NCBI GenBank assembly: GCA_000648925.1
Contig: JFHF01000045.1
Coordinates: 1 to 64,000, forward strand
Direction: 5' to 3'
Length of the DNA stretch: 64,000 nt
Origin: Caballeronia jiangsuensis
Lineage (GTDB): Bacteria > Pseudomonadota > Gammaproteobacteria > Burkholderiales > Burkholderiaceae
Shown here piece after piece: positions 8,062 to 17,565 of this stretch; position 1 is the first letter of the stretch; every line of letters starts with the position of its first letter. Below the pieces are notes generated by a model. That model was not told the DNA's origin. It saw only the letters and a list, made by a program, of their open reading frames with translations, and searched no databases. The position numbers and the translations under genes were made by a program.

Positions 8062-10284
8062 ATGCCCGCTCTGTTAAAGACGCGGACGCGTCTGCTCGCG
8101 TCCGTCGGTGCTCTTTATTGCGCAAGTTTTCTCGCTCCGTCTCAGGCCGTCGCGCAGTCCGTGTCGGCGCCGGTCTCGAACGACGCTTCGCCCCAGTCCT
8201 TGCCCGCGGTTCAGGTGAATGCGAGCACGGTGCAATCCGACCTGCAGACGAAGGAACTGCCTTCGTACAAATTCACCGCGCCGCTGCTGGACACGCCGCG
8301 CTCGATCACGGTCATTCCCGAAGAGCTCATCAAGGAAACCAACGCGACGACCTTCGCCGATGCGCTCAAGACCGTGCCCGGCATCACGTTCCTCGGCGGC
8401 GATGCGGCAGCGAATCCGTCGGCGGACCGGCCGGTGATCCGCGGCTTCGAATCGCGCAATTCGATTTTCGTCGATGGCATTCGCGACTCGGGCGTGCAGA
8501 ACCGCGAGACGTTCGACATCGAGAGCATCACGGTGATCAAGGGTCCGGACTCGGTGTATGCGGGGCGCGGCGCGGTGGGCGGCTCTATCGACATCGAAAC
8601 CAAGATGCCGAAGAACGAGAACTTCATCAACGGCAGCGTGGGCATCGGAACCGATGCGTACAAGCGCCTGACACTCGATGTGAACCAGAAGTTCGCCGGC
8701 GACAACGCATTCCGCTTCAACGCGATGGGCTTCGATGCCAATCAGGCGGGCCGCAATAACGTCTATAGCAAGCGCTGGGGCATCGCGCCGTCCGTCGCAT
8801 TCGGCCTGAACAGTCCGACGACGGTCACGCTCAGCTACTACCATCTGAATAGCTATGACATGCCGGATTTCAGCGTGCCGTTCCGCTCGACGGGCGGCAC
8901 GCCGATCAACAGCGATCGCGGCCAGTTCTACGGCCTCAATAACCGCGATTATCGCTATGGGCAGACGGACACGGGCGAGGTGCGCATCGAGCATCGCTTC
9001 AACGAAAATCTGAAGCTCAGAAACACGACGATGTTCGGCCGGTCCACGCTCGATTACATCGCGACGAATCCACAGTTGACGAGCCCGACGTCGAACATTC
9101 TCAGCTTGCAGGCGAAGAGCGGCAAGTACGCGACCAACAGCATCACGAACCAGACCGAACTGACCGGCAAGGCGACACTCCTCGGCATGCAGCACACGAT
9201 GACGGGCGGCGTCGAGTTCAGTCACGAGCACAGCCTCTATGAAGGCTATCTCGTCTCGGATAGCGCCGGAAACAATATCCGGACCGGCGGTCCGTGTTCG
9301 GTGGCATACAACTGCACGCCGGTCAACGCGTGGAATCCGGACAATCCGTGGCTCGGCAGCGTTCTGCTCAACGGCGACAAGGGCTTTCCCGGCGCGGCGA
9401 CGCATACGCAGACCAATACCGCATCCGCGTATCTCTTCGATAGCGTGAAGATCACGGACCGATGGATCTTCAACGCGGGCGTGCGCTTCGATCGCTTCGA
9501 CGTCACCTCGACTCAGGCAGGCGCGCAAGACCTCTCCAACAATTCGAATCTCTTCAGCTATCAGCTCGGCCTCGTGTACAAGCTGATGCCGACAGTGAGC
9601 CTGTACACGTCGTATGGCACGTCCGCGAATCCGCCGGGCGCGAACGCGGGTCTCGGCGGCGGCACGGATCAGCTCACGGCCACGAATCAGGATCTGTCGC
9701 CGGAACGCAGCCGCAACATCGAAGTGGGCGCGAAGTGGGACGTGCTGGATCGGCTGTCGATGAACCTCGCGCTGTTCCAGACCGACAAGACCAACGCGCG
9801 CGTAAGCGACGGCCTCGGCGGAACGATCAACGCGGGCCATCAGCGCGTGCGCGGCGTCGAAGTCGGGACCGCGGGCAATATCACGGGCAAGTGGAGCGTC
9901 TTCGGTGGCTACTCGTATCTGGATGCGATCACGGTCGACGCGGGCGCGGCCAGCGCGGCATCGTCCGGTCTGCCGATGGTGATGGTGCCCAAGCACAACT
10001 TCACGCTCTGGTCGTTCTATGACGTGCTGCCGAAGCTGAAGGTCGGCGCGGGCGCGACGATCGCGAGCAAGTCCTACGCGTCGGTTTCACCGACGGTGCT
10101 CAAGTGGACGCCCGGCTACGCGCGCTTCGATGCGGTGGCGACGTATCACGTCGCGAAGAGCGTCGATTTGCAGTTGAACGTGAACAACATCTTCGACCGC
10201 AAGTACTTTTCGAGCGCGTACCCGATCTATGCCACCTGGGCGCCGGGACGTTCCGCGATGCTGACGCTCAACTTCTATCAATAA
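8062..10284 (+). CDS. TonB-dependent siderophore receptor (catecholate type)
   Basis: 740-residue outer-membrane receptor. A signal peptide ends near residue 31 (SQAVAQ). The plug domain (about 55-170) has the family blocks TPRSITVIPEELIKE, ADRPVIRGFESRNSIFVDG and IESITVIKGPDSVYAGRGAV. A 22-strand barrel with the usual C-terminal block (LNVNNIFDRKYFSS, ending LTLNFYQ) follows. It resembles the Fiu/BfrD group, which takes up ferric catecholates using TonB energy. A Fur box upstream supports iron control. No biosynthesis genes are nearby, so it may serve xenosiderophores. The exact ligand is not predictable. Confidence 0.93.
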   Translation: MPALLKTRTRLLASVGALYCASFLAPSQAVAQSVSAPVSNDASPQSLPAVQVNASTVQSDLQTKELPSYKFTAPLLDTPRSITVIPEELIKETNATTFADALKTVPGITFLGGDAAANPSADRPVIRGFESRNSIFVDGIRDSGVQNRETFDIESITVIKGPDSVYAGRGAVGGSIDIETKMPKNENFINGSVGIGTDAYKRLTLDVNQKFAGDNAFRFNAMGFDANQAGRNNVYSKRWGIAPSVAFGLNSPTTVTLSYYHLNSYDMPDFSVPFRSTGGTPINSDRGQFYGLNNRDYRYGQTDTGEVRIEHRFNENLKLRNTTMFGRSTLDYIATNPQLTSPTSNILSLQAKSGKYATNSITNQTELTGKATLLGMQHTMTGGVEFSHEHSLYEGYLVSDSAGNNIRTGGPCSVAYNCTPVNAWNPDNPWLGSVLLNGDKGFPGAATHTQTNTASAYLFDSVKITDRWIFNAGVRFDRFDVTSTQAGAQDLSNNSNLFSYQLGLVYKLMPTVSLYTSYGTSANPPGANAGLGGGTDQLTATNQDLSPERSRNIEVGAKWDVLDRLSMNLALFQTDKTNARVSDGLGGTINAGHQRVRGVEVGTAGNITGKWSVFGGYSYLDAITVDAGAASAASSGLPMVMVPKHNFTLWSFYDVLPKLKVGAGATIASKSYASVSPTVLKWTPGYARFDAVATYHVAKSVDLQLNVNNIFDRKYFSSAYPIYATWAPGRSAMLTLNFYQ

Positions 10285-10301
10285 CGTGGGCTGCGCGCGG
10301 C

Positions 10302-11177
10302 TCAACGCCCCTTCCACGGCACGAGCCGCCGTTCCAGCGCGCGCATCCCGAAGTCGAAGATCCACGCGATCGCGCCGATCAGCACGATGCCCATCACCAC
10401 CACGTCGGTGCGCAGAAAGCTCGATGCGTTGAGCACCATCTGCCCGAGGCCCGCGGTCGCGGCGATCATCTCGGCGGCGACGAGCGTGGTCCACCCGAAG
10501 CCCACGGCGATGCGCAGGCCCGTGAGTATCTCGGGCAACGCGGCGGGCAGCACGACGTGCCACACGACCTGCCGGAAGTTCGCGCCGAGCGACCATGCCG
10601 CGTTCACCTGCTCGGCGGTCGCGCTCTTCACGCCGGCGCGCGCGGCCATCGCGATCGGCGCGAAGCACGCGAGCCAGATCACAACGATCTTCGCGGTCTC
10701 ATCGATCCCGAAGTAGATCACGACGAGCGGCAGATACGCGAGCGGCGGCAGCGGCCGATAGAACTCCAGCGGCGGATCGAGCACGCCCCGCGCGATGCGG
10801 CTCACGCCCATCAGGATGCCGACCGGCACCGCGGTTACGACCGCCAGCGCGAATGCGCCGAACACGCGGATCGCGCTCCACAAAAGATGTTCGGAGAGCG
10901 GCAGGCCGCCCTGGAGCCGCCCATGCAATGCATCGACGAATGCCTGCCAGACGGCCTCGGGCGAGGGCAGAAAGAGCGGTGGCAGCCAGTGAAAATGCGT
11001 GGCGGTCCACCACAGCAACGCGAGCGTCGCGACACACAGCGCGCTGGGCAGCGCGGTCGGGCCCGCGCCCGGCATGCCGCGATAGCGCGTGCGTCGTTTC
11101 GTGCGGGCGGCGCGTCGTGGAGTCTGCGGCGTCGTGGTGGAGCGCGGCAGCGAAACTTCGTGTGCGGGATGAGTCAC
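10302..11177 (-). CDS. ABC transporter permease, TauC/SsuC type
   Basis: 291-residue inner-membrane permease. It has a basic N-terminal tail (about 40 residues, rich in Arg/Thr/Pro), a first helix (ALCVATLALLWWTATHF), and the BPD_transp_1 core with the EAA-like loop SLGANFRQVVWHVVLPAALP. It should import sulfonates, nitrate-like or related organosulfur anions with its ATPase. The GTG start at 11177 overlaps the stop of the ATPase gene by 4 bp (GTGA), indicating translational coupling. No periplasmic binding protein is encoded beside it, which is unusual for this family. Convergent with the siderophore receptor, 17 bp apart. Confidence 0.88.
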   Translation of the reverse strand: MTHPAHEVSLPRSTTTPQTPRRAARTKRRTRYRGMPGAGPTALPSALCVATLALLWWTATHFHWLPPLFLPSPEAVWQAFVDALHGRLQGGLPLSEHLLWSAIRVFGAFALAVVTAVPVGILMGVSRIARGVLDPPLEFYRPLPPLAYLPLVVIYFGIDETAKIVVIWLACFAPIAMAARAGVKSATAEQVNAAWSLGANFRQVVWHVVLPAALPEILTGLRIAVGFGWTTLVAAEMIAATAGLGQMVLNASSFLRTDVVVMGIVLIGAIAWIFDFGMRALERRLVPWKGR

Positions 11178-11953
11178 GCCACCTCCGTATCGGTGCGATG
11201 CAGGCGGCGCGTCAGCCGCTCGCGCCACTCGATGAACGCGGGCGACGACTTCACGGCGCGGGCATCGCGGTTGCGGATGTAGTCGCGCGAAAAGGGCAGC
11301 TCGTGCACTTCCTCGATGCGTCCGGGGCCGGGCGTCATCAGCACGAGGCGCGTCGCCAGAAAGAGCGCTTCCTCCACGCTGTGCGTGATGAAGAACACCG
11401 TCTTGCCGGTGCGCGCCCATACGTCGAGCACGAGTTCCTGCACGTTCTCGCGCGTGAGGGCGTCGAGCGCGCCCATCGGCTCGTCCATCAACAGCACTTC
11501 GGGATCGCTCGCGAGCGCCCGCGCGATGCCGACGCGCTGCTGCATGCCGCCCGAAAGCGCGTAGACCTTCGCCTGCTCATGCTGCGCGAGGCCGACGAGC
11601 GCAAGCGTGCGGCGCGCGATCTCGCGGCGCTCGTCGCGCTTCACGCCGCGAAAGCGCAGGCCGAGCGCGACGTTGTCGATGACATTGAGCCACGGCATCA
11701 GCGCATGTTTCTGGAACACAACGCCGCGCTCGGCGCCGGGCCCGACGATCGGCTCGCCGTTGAGCGATGCGTCGCCTTCGGTCGGCTCCAGAAAGCCGGC
11801 GAGGCAATTGAGCAATGTGGTCTTGCCGCAGCCCGATGCGCCGAGCGCGACCACGAACTCGCCGCTGCCGATCTGCAAATCGACGCCCTTCAAAGCGGGC
11901 GTGCTCGCGCCTTCGTAGGTGACGCCGAGATTGCGGATGGAAAGCGACGTCAT
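11174..11953 (-). CDS. ABC transporter ATP-binding protein, TauB/SsuB type
   Basis: 259-residue ATPase that powers the neighbouring permease. Walker A is GASGCGKTT, the signature is LSGGMQQRVGIARA, Walker B is VLLMDEPMGALD, and the switch His is in FFITHSVEEA. These last motifs are characteristic of the nitrate/sulfonate/taurine subgroup. The start MTSLSIRNLGVTYEG at 11953 was preferred over an in-frame ATG 90 bp upstream because homologues begin just before the first beta strand. The 191 bp between this gene and the upstream flavoenzyme hold no other gene. Confidence 0.9.
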   Translation of the reverse strand: MTSLSIRNLGVTYEGASTPALKGVDLQIGSGEFVVALGASGCGKTTLLNCLAGFLEPTEGDASLNGEPIVGPGAERGVVFQKHALMPWLNVIDNVALGLRFRGVKRDERREIARRTLALVGLAQHEQAKVYALSGGMQQRVGIARALASDPEVLLMDEPMGALDALTRENVQELVLDVWARTGKTVFFITHSVEEALFLATRLVLMTPGPGRIEEVHELPFSRDYIRNRDARAVKSSPAFIEWRERLTRRLHRTDTEVA

Positions 11954-12144
11954 TTCGCGGCGCCGGCGATCAGCGTGCGGCGATGGATAGCAGGTTTCAT
12001 GGCGCGGACGAAGTGATGTAGAGAAGCCTTCGACTATAGGCACTCTGCATGCCGCCGCTACGAATCAATCATGCATAGCAAATTACGCGTCGCGTGCTTC
12101 GCATATACGGCCGGCCGCACTTCGAATCGTTCGATGCGCGATGC

Positions 12145-13320
12145 TCACGAATAGAACGATGGCTTCGGAATCTTTCCGTTGAGCGCCCAGTCTCCCAGCT
12201 CGCGCACCTTGTAGTCGATCGGATCGTGCAGCGTATGCACACGCACGTTGCGCCAGAAGCGGTCGAGGCGCAATGCCGCCGTGGTCGAGCGCGCGCCCGT
12301 CACTTCGAACATGCGATGCGCGACCTCCAGCCCCGCGCGCGCCGCCGCCACTTTCGACGCCGCCACGGCGACCGCCACTTCGCCGCGCTCATGTTCGGTC
12401 AATGCGAGGCCGCGCTGCCACGCGCGGTCGAATGCCTGCATCGCGCGCTCGACGAGGAGGCGCGCGCCTTCGAGCGCGACCCAGAAGTCGCCGTAATGCG
12501 CGAGCACGTAGGGATCGTCGGCGGCACGCTCGGCGGCCGAGGCGATCCACGGCCGCGTCTGCGCGAGCGTCGCGTCGCGCGCGGCCTGCAACGCCCCTTC
12601 GCCGATGCCCAGATAGATGTGGCTCAGGATCGACTGTGCAAGCAGCGGCCGCAGCGTGGCGAACGGGCTGGAGAGCGGTCCGGGCTGAAGCAGCAGTTCG
12701 TCCCTGGCGATGGGCACGCGCTCGAACACCACCGTGCCGCTGTCGGTCTGACGCTGCCCCATGTTGTCCCAGTCGTCGAGCACGGTGATGCCCGCGCGAT
12801 TCGTCGGCGTCACGCCGATGAGCAGACGCCCGTCGCCGTCGAAAGCGGAGGCGAGCAACTGGTCCGAATCGCGTGCGCCGGAACAGAAGCTCTTGCGGCC
12901 GTCGAAGACATAGCCGCCGGCGTCATCAGGCAGGGCGCGCGTGCTCTTGTCGAGCGGATTGAGCGCATTGCCCCAGAACCACCCTCGCTCGACGGTTTCA
13001 CCGAGCCAGCGGCGAACCTGCGTGTCGCTGCCGAACAGACGGATCGTCGCCAGTTGCAGGTGATGGAACGCGAAGAGATGCGCGAGCGAACTGTCGACCT
13101 GCGCCATGCGCCGCACGACATCGAGGGTCGTCGACCAGTGCGCGCCGTCGCCGCCGAACTCCGCCGGAATCGAAAGCCTGAGCAGGCCGCTCTCGCGCAG
13201 CAGGTTGCGTTCATGGAAAGCGGTTCCGCCCGACTTGTCGCGCGCGGCGGCCGTCTTCGCCCATTCCTCTAATACCGCGTTCAACGGCTCGATCCATGCA
13301 GCGTCTTCGGTACGACTCAT
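12145..13320 (-). CDS. Acyl-CoA-dehydrogenase-fold flavoenzyme (DszC/SfnB-like)
   Basis: 391-residue flavoprotein with the acyl-CoA dehydrogenase fold. The blocks LRLSIPAEFGGDGAHWSTTL, MAQVDSSLAHLFAFHHLQL and WRNVRVHTLHDPIDYKVREL match the branch that contains the sulfur-acquisition oxidoreductase SfnB and the dibenzothiophene monooxygenase DszC, rather than beta-oxidation dehydrogenases. Such enzymes use reduced FMN and oxygen on organosulfur compounds. It lies upstream of the TauBC-like transporter on the same strand and next to a remnant of a second flavin monooxygenase, which supports a sulfur-scavenging role. Exact substrate unknown. Confidence 0.82.
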   Translation of the reverse strand: MSRTEDAAWIEPLNAVLEEWAKTAAARDKSGGTAFHERNLLRESGLLRLSIPAEFGGDGAHWSTTLDVVRRMAQVDSSLAHLFAFHHLQLATIRLFGSDTQVRRWLGETVERGWFWGNALNPLDKSTRALPDDAGGYVFDGRKSFCSGARDSDQLLASAFDGDGRLLIGVTPTNRAGITVLDDWDNMGQRQTDSGTVVFERVPIARDELLLQPGPLSSPFATLRPLLAQSILSHIYLGIGEGALQAARDATLAQTRPWIASAAERAADDPYVLAHYGDFWVALEGARLLVERAMQAFDRAWQRGLALTEHERGEVAVAVAASKVAAARAGLEVAHRMFEVTGARSTTAALRLDRFWRNVRVHTLHDPIDYKVRELGDWALNGKIPKPSFYS

Positions 13321-13438
13321 TGCGCTATCTCCTGATTGTCACGGTTTCCTGGCTGATTCACTGCGTCGCGTCCATTGCAGACGCGAGAGCCACATGAAGG
13401 AGTTTCGCCGATTGCGAGCCAGCGCGCTGGCTATCGCG

Positions 13439-13548
13439 TCACGTTCGCTTCGTCCCCTGCGCATACGAAGTCTTGTAGATGCCGCGCGACTGCAATTCGG
13501 GAATGACGAGATCGATGAAATCCCCGTAGCTTTCCGGCGACGATTATC
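13439..13548 (-). pseudogene. C-terminal remnant of a luciferase-type flavin monooxygenase
   Basis: The complement of about 13541-13439 translates as PESYGDFIDLVIPELQSRGI, then YKTSYAQGTKRT and a stop. This matches the conserved C-terminal end of NtaA/SnaA/DszA-type FMNH2-dependent monooxygenases (pattern FIDxVVPELQxRGxFRTxY). Directly upstream the frame is closed by two adjacent stop codons (TGA TAA), and no N-terminal part is present. It is therefore the tail of a deleted gene. It lies upstream of the SfnB-like gene on the same strand, so an organosulfur operon was probably once longer. The rest of 13321-13730 shows no gene. Confidence 0.65.
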
Positions 13549-13730
13549 AGCAACGACCGCGCCGACGCTAAACGACGAATTGTCAGAAGCAAAGGCGAAA
13601 TCGTCGTGACACGGCAGCTTCGGGCATTCGAAATATTTCTCGATTGCCTGTGGCGTGCTGTCGTTGGAAGGTTCAGACTCATCGAGTCCGTGCCAACGCG
13701 TGGACGAGAGCATCCGTCACGGAGGAAAAC

Positions 13731-14489
13731 ATGCGCAAGCTGTTCTTCACAACAGGATCGCCCTTCGCGCGTGCCGTACGCATCGTGCTCGTCGAAAAAG
13801 GACTCGACTTCGAGCGTGAGGAAACCTACACGACGCCCAGCGCCGAAGAACGTGCGAAGGTGTCGCCCACTCTGCAGGTTCCTACCCTGGTCGATGGCGA
13901 GCGGACCTTATGGGATTCCGCCGTGATCATCGACTATCTCATGTCGAGTTATGCAGGAAGTCCCGCGCCACAAGGCATGGCACCGCTTGCGGCTGATTAC
14001 GTGCGCGCGACGCAAGGCTGGCACGACAAGCTCGTCCTCGCCACGTTGCAAACCTTCGGCGTTTCGACGACGACGGTGTCGCAACTGCAATGGTCCGGAG
14101 TCCGGCATGAAGAGAACGGACATGCCGCACGATGCGCCATTCGCAATCAGCATCTTCTCGATTGGTTCGAGGCGCAGCTCGTCAGCGTCGACGACGGTTT
14201 CGTGCCCGGCGTGGTTTCCGCTCAGGACATCGTGCTCGCATGTTTGTGTCACTTCATCGAACGTCGGCCACTGCGATTATCGTGGCGCTCTCCAGCTCGG
14301 CCCAAGGTCGAGTCGTTGGTGGCGCGTATGGAAGGACGACCGTCTTTCCGGCAGGAGGGCGCGCTCTGGTGGGAGCCGGGCGTGACGTATGCAACCGCCG
14401 CTGAAGTGGAGTGGGCGAGCCGTAAAACCATTTACGACGGGCCCGGCTTCAGCGACTGGACAGCGCAGTCCGCCATTTCCAGACAGTAA
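13731..14489 (+). CDS. Glutathione S-transferase family protein
   Basis: 252-residue GST-like protein. The N-terminal thioredoxin fold begins MRKLFFTTGSPFARAVRIVL (residues 1-20) and contains the QVPTLVDGERTLWDSAVII block (cis-Pro and glutathione-binding Asp-Ser region, about 47-65). The C-terminal helical domain contains SAQDIVLACLCHFIERR, matching the family N-capping region. GGAGG lies 5-9 bp before the ATG. Such proteins conjugate or reduce electrophilic compounds using glutathione in the cytoplasm; the substrate is unknown. It is convergent with the FAD monooxygenase, 9 bp apart. Confidence 0.88.
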   Translation: MRKLFFTTGSPFARAVRIVLVEKGLDFEREETYTTPSAEERAKVSPTLQVPTLVDGERTLWDSAVIIDYLMSSYAGSPAPQGMAPLAADYVRATQGWHDKLVLATLQTFGVSTTTVSQLQWSGVRHEENGHAARCAIRNQHLLDWFEAQLVSVDDGFVPGVVSAQDIVLACLCHFIERRPLRLSWRSPARPKVESLVARMEGRPSFRQEGALWWEPGVTYATAAEVEWASRKTIYDGPGFSDWTAQSAISRQ

Positions 14490-14498
14490 TCGCCCGCG

Positions 14499-15869
14499 TT
14501 ATCGAGCCTCGTTCGTTCGATTGCTGGCGAGGGCATGAATGAGTGCAGGCCGGCGGTTGCCCTGCCAGACACGTCTGACGATCGCGGGACTGAACAGCGA
14601 AGACGGCGGCATCATCAGGTTGACGACCTTCAGAAACGCGGTCGCCAACGTGCTGTCCCGTGTCGCAGCGAGATGAAGCTTGCCGATGTACCAGTTGATG
14701 AAGCGCATCGCCGGCGGACGCGCGCCCTCGACGTCCGGATGGCGGAGATCGTTGCCGACCGCGATGTCCCACGGAATATCGACGATCCTTGCAGCCGCCC
14801 CGAAGAATCGACGCGCAAGGCCGGACGAGCCCGTGCGCAGGCACCGATGCAGCGCCAGCGCTTCCTCTGCCGCGACCGTCATGCCCTGTCCGTAGACAGG
14901 GTTGAAGCTGCAGATGGCGTCGCCGAAAACCAGGTAATTGTCGGGAAAGCGCGCGAGCCTTTCGTACCGCCGGCGCAGGCTTGAGACATGGCGGTAGCGC
15001 CTGTAATCGGTCAGCGGCTCCGCTCTTGCGACGACGTCATGAAACTCCATGGTCGGCAGCGTCGCCAGATACGCGAGAAAGCCCGCGTCGTTGTCCGGTG
15101 CATCGTCGCCAAGATAACCCCCGGCGCTGACGATCCACGTTTCGTTTTCCTGTGCGAGCATGACGCCGTTGCGCCAGTTCGGCGCACTACCGGCGACGAC
15201 GATACCGTGCTTGCCGTCGAGATCGCCCGGCCGGCGCCGATAGGTGCGGGTCATGTAGCAGATGCCGATCTCGACCTTCTCATCGTCGGGAGAAGGGTAG
15301 CCGAGCGCTTCGAGCCACGCGGGAGTGGATGAGCCGCGACCGGTCGCATCGACGACGAGGTCCGCTTCGATCATCTCTTCCGGCTCGCCCTCGGCACATG
15401 CGCGCACGCCCGTCACGCGCTTGCGAGCGGGATCGGTGACAAGCGCCCGCACTGCGCAATGTTCGATGGCATGCACGTTGGGCAACCCGAGAAGCCGCCG
15501 ACGCAGATGGCCTTCGAGCACCGGACGGCTCGCAAGCAGACCGATCAGGTCGCTTGCACCGTTGGCAAGCCTGACGTTGCGGCCGATCCAGATCACATCG
15601 TTGGCTACATCGCCGATCAGACCGCCGCTTTGCTCGACGACGTCATCGTTATATCCGGGGAAGAATTCCTCGAAGATCGCACTGCCGCGGGCGAGGAGTC
15701 CGTGCGTGTGACGACCCTGCGGCACGCCCTTGCGCGCGCTGTCCGTTGCCGGAAACGCATCGCGTTCGAGCACGGTGACGCTGGTATAGAAATCCGACAG
15801 GACGCGGGCGGCCAAAAGCCCGCCTACGCCGGCGCCGATCACGATCGCATGTTCGCCCAGTTTCTTCAT
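14499..15869 (-). CDS. FAD-dependent monooxygenase/epoxidase-like
   Basis: 456-residue flavoprotein. The Rossmann motif VIGAGVGGLLAARVL lies near residue 10, and the second FAD motif GDAICSFNPVYGQGMTVAAE near residue 310. DATGRGSSTPAWLEALGY is the third conserved block. The pattern resembles the aromatic-ring hydroxylase fold and LasC-type epoxidases. The start at 15869 follows CTGGAGGATTGCC, a strong ribosome site; the longer in-frame start at 15926 has none. It is divergent from the BTAD-hydrolase fusion across 117 bp, so the two may share control. It probably oxygenates a hydrophobic small molecule; the substrate is not known. Confidence 0.82.
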   Translation of the reverse strand: MKKLGEHAIVIGAGVGGLLAARVLSDFYTSVTVLERDAFPATDSARKGVPQGRHTHGLLARGSAIFEEFFPGYNDDVVEQSGGLIGDVANDVIWIGRNVRLANGASDLIGLLASRPVLEGHLRRRLLGLPNVHAIEHCAVRALVTDPARKRVTGVRACAEGEPEEMIEADLVVDATGRGSSTPAWLEALGYPSPDDEKVEIGICYMTRTYRRRPGDLDGKHGIVVAGSAPNWRNGVMLAQENETWIVSAGGYLGDDAPDNDAGFLAYLATLPTMEFHDVVARAEPLTDYRRYRHVSSLRRRYERLARFPDNYLVFGDAICSFNPVYGQGMTVAAEEALALHRCLRTGSSGLARRFFGAAARIVDIPWDIAVGNDLRHPDVEGARPPAMRFINWYIGKLHLAATRDSTLATAFLKVVNLMMPPSSLFSPAIVRRVWQGNRRPALIHALASNRTNEAR

Positions 15870-15986
15870 GGCAATCCTCCAGTTCAGTCTGTCGCGATGA
15901 GCCCGGCGGCCATCGTCTGCAGGCAAATGCTAGGATTGCGTCGTCCCCTGAGCGTCCCCCGGACGCCGTCGTCGAGAGCTTCCTTC

Positions 15987-17537
15987 ATGGCTTTGTTCAG
16001 CGTGCGAACGCTTGGATTTCCGGAGATTCGTCGGGACGGCCGGCCGTGCCAACTGGCCTTGCGCAAGGGCATGGCTCTGCTGGTCTATCTGGCCGAAGCG
16101 AAGACGTCGATCGGGCGCGACGCCTTCGCGACGATGCTGTGGCCGGAAGGCGGCGAAGAAGTGGTGCGGGCGCGGCTGCGGCGTCTGTTGCATCGTCTCC
16201 AGCTTTCGCTCGGCGAGAACGTTCTGACCATCGACCGCACGACGGTTCGATGGTCGGATTCGATCGACCTGCAAGTGGATTCACGGCGATTCGAAGAGGC
16301 CTGCGACCGCGGCGAATTCGACCGGGCGTGCCGCGAGTATTCCGGCGACTTTCTCGATGGTTTTTCGCCCGGCGACTGCCCGGAGTTCGACGAGTGGGCT
16401 TTCTTTCGTCGCGAGGCATTGCGGGGCCGGGCGATCCAGGCGCTCGAGCGCGTGGTGCAGGACAGGAACGCGGCCGGTGACTTTGCTGCGGCGGCCGCGC
16501 ACGCCGGCCGTCTTGTCGAACTCGATCCGCTCAGCGAAGTGTATGGCCGTCATCTCATCCGCAATCTCCTGCTTGCCGGCGACCGGGCCACGGCCCAGCG
16601 GCACTTCGAGGCCCTGACGCGTCGCCTTCGCGACGAGCTTCGCGTGGCGCCCGAAGCCGAGACGCGCGCGCTGCTGAGCGACAGCGCAACGTTGACCATC
16701 GACGATCCGCCGTCCACCCGCTACGTCGGCGGCGGCGGTGTCCATCTCGCGTTCCAGACCTACGGCGTCGGCGGAATCGATGTTCTGCTTCTGCCCGGCT
16801 TCGTCTCTCACGTCGAGCGGGTGTGGGAGGAGCCGCGTTGCCGGGCGTTCCTGTCCGCCCTCGCCAGAATGGGCCGTCTCATCCTGCTCGATCGTCGCGG
16901 TGTCGGACTCTCGGATCGTGTCGGGTTTAATCCCGGCGTCGACGCAACCGCGCAGGACATCGGCACGGTACTCGACGCTGCCCGCAGCCGTCGGGTCGTT
17001 CTGTTCGGTGCGTCGGAGGGCGGACCGGCGTGCATCAGGTTTGCCGTCGATCACCCCGATCGCGTCGCCGGCCTCATTCTGTTCGGCTCCCTGGCGAAAG
17101 GGACCGCGACGCATGACTATCGCCACGCGCTGCTGGCAGGTCAGTATGACGAGTGGCTGCGGCAACTCATTGCAAGCTGGGGCGGGCCTGCGGGTATCGA
17201 GACATTCGCGCCGAGCCTCTCCGGCGATCCTCAGGCGGGAGCCTGGTGGGCGGGCATGCTTCGGGCTGCGTCGAGCCCGGGAGCCATCAAGGGCGTGCTG
17301 GAGGCGTTGCGCGATATGGATGTGCGGCATCTTCTGGGCCGGATTGCCGTCCCGACGCTGGTGCTGCACCGTCACGACGACCGCGCCGTTCGCATCGGCG
17401 CGGGCCGCCATCTCGCCAGCCATATCGCGCATGCGCGATTCGTCGAACTCGACGGGGCGGATCACTGGGTTTTCGCCGGAGATCAACGACCTGTCCTGGA
17501 CAACGTCAGACGTTTCGTCGAGAGTCTTGCGGCATAA
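15987..17537 (+). CDS. BTAD-type transcriptional regulator fused to alpha/beta hydrolase
   Basis: 516-residue two-part protein. Residues 1-95 (MALFSVRTLGFPEIRRDGRP onward) form a SARP-like winged-helix region, and about 96-240 a bacterial transcriptional activator domain of TPR-like helices (GDFLDGF, DEWAFFRREALRGRAIQALE, RLVELDPLSEVYGRHLIRNL). Residues about 250-510 form an alpha/beta hydrolase with DRRGVGLSD, nucleophile elbow FGASEGG (Ser343), an acidic pair Asp464-Asp465 and His493 (GADHWVF). All three catalytic-type residues are present. It could be a regulator whose hydrolase domain senses or processes an ester or lactone ligand. The ATG at 15987 is the start nearest the conserved domain. 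The ribosome site is weak (GAGAGC). Confidence 0.8.
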   Translation: MALFSVRTLGFPEIRRDGRPCQLALRKGMALLVYLAEAKTSIGRDAFATMLWPEGGEEVVRARLRRLLHRLQLSLGENVLTIDRTTVRWSDSIDLQVDSRRFEEACDRGEFDRACREYSGDFLDGFSPGDCPEFDEWAFFRREALRGRAIQALERVVQDRNAAGDFAAAAAHAGRLVELDPLSEVYGRHLIRNLLLAGDRATAQRHFEALTRRLRDELRVAPEAETRALLSDSATLTIDDPPSTRYVGGGGVHLAFQTYGVGGIDVLLLPGFVSHVERVWEEPRCRAFLSALARMGRLILLDRRGVGLSDRVGFNPGVDATAQDIGTVLDAARSRRVVLFGASEGGPACIRFAVDHPDRVAGLILFGSLAKGTATHDYRHALLAGQYDEWLRQLIASWGGPAGIETFAPSLSGDPQAGAWWAGMLRAASSPGAIKGVLEALRDMDVRHLLGRIAVPTLVLHRHDDRAVRIGAGRHLASHIAHARFVELDGADHWVFAGDQRPVLDNVRRFVESLAA

Positions 17538-17565
17538 ATGCGAACGGAGGGCGGACCAACCCGTT

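Noticed and set aside
8074..9996. 640-codon minus-strand open frame opposite the siderophore receptor
   Set aside because: Antisense of a strong TonB-receptor match; no signal peptide, domain or ribosome site of its own.
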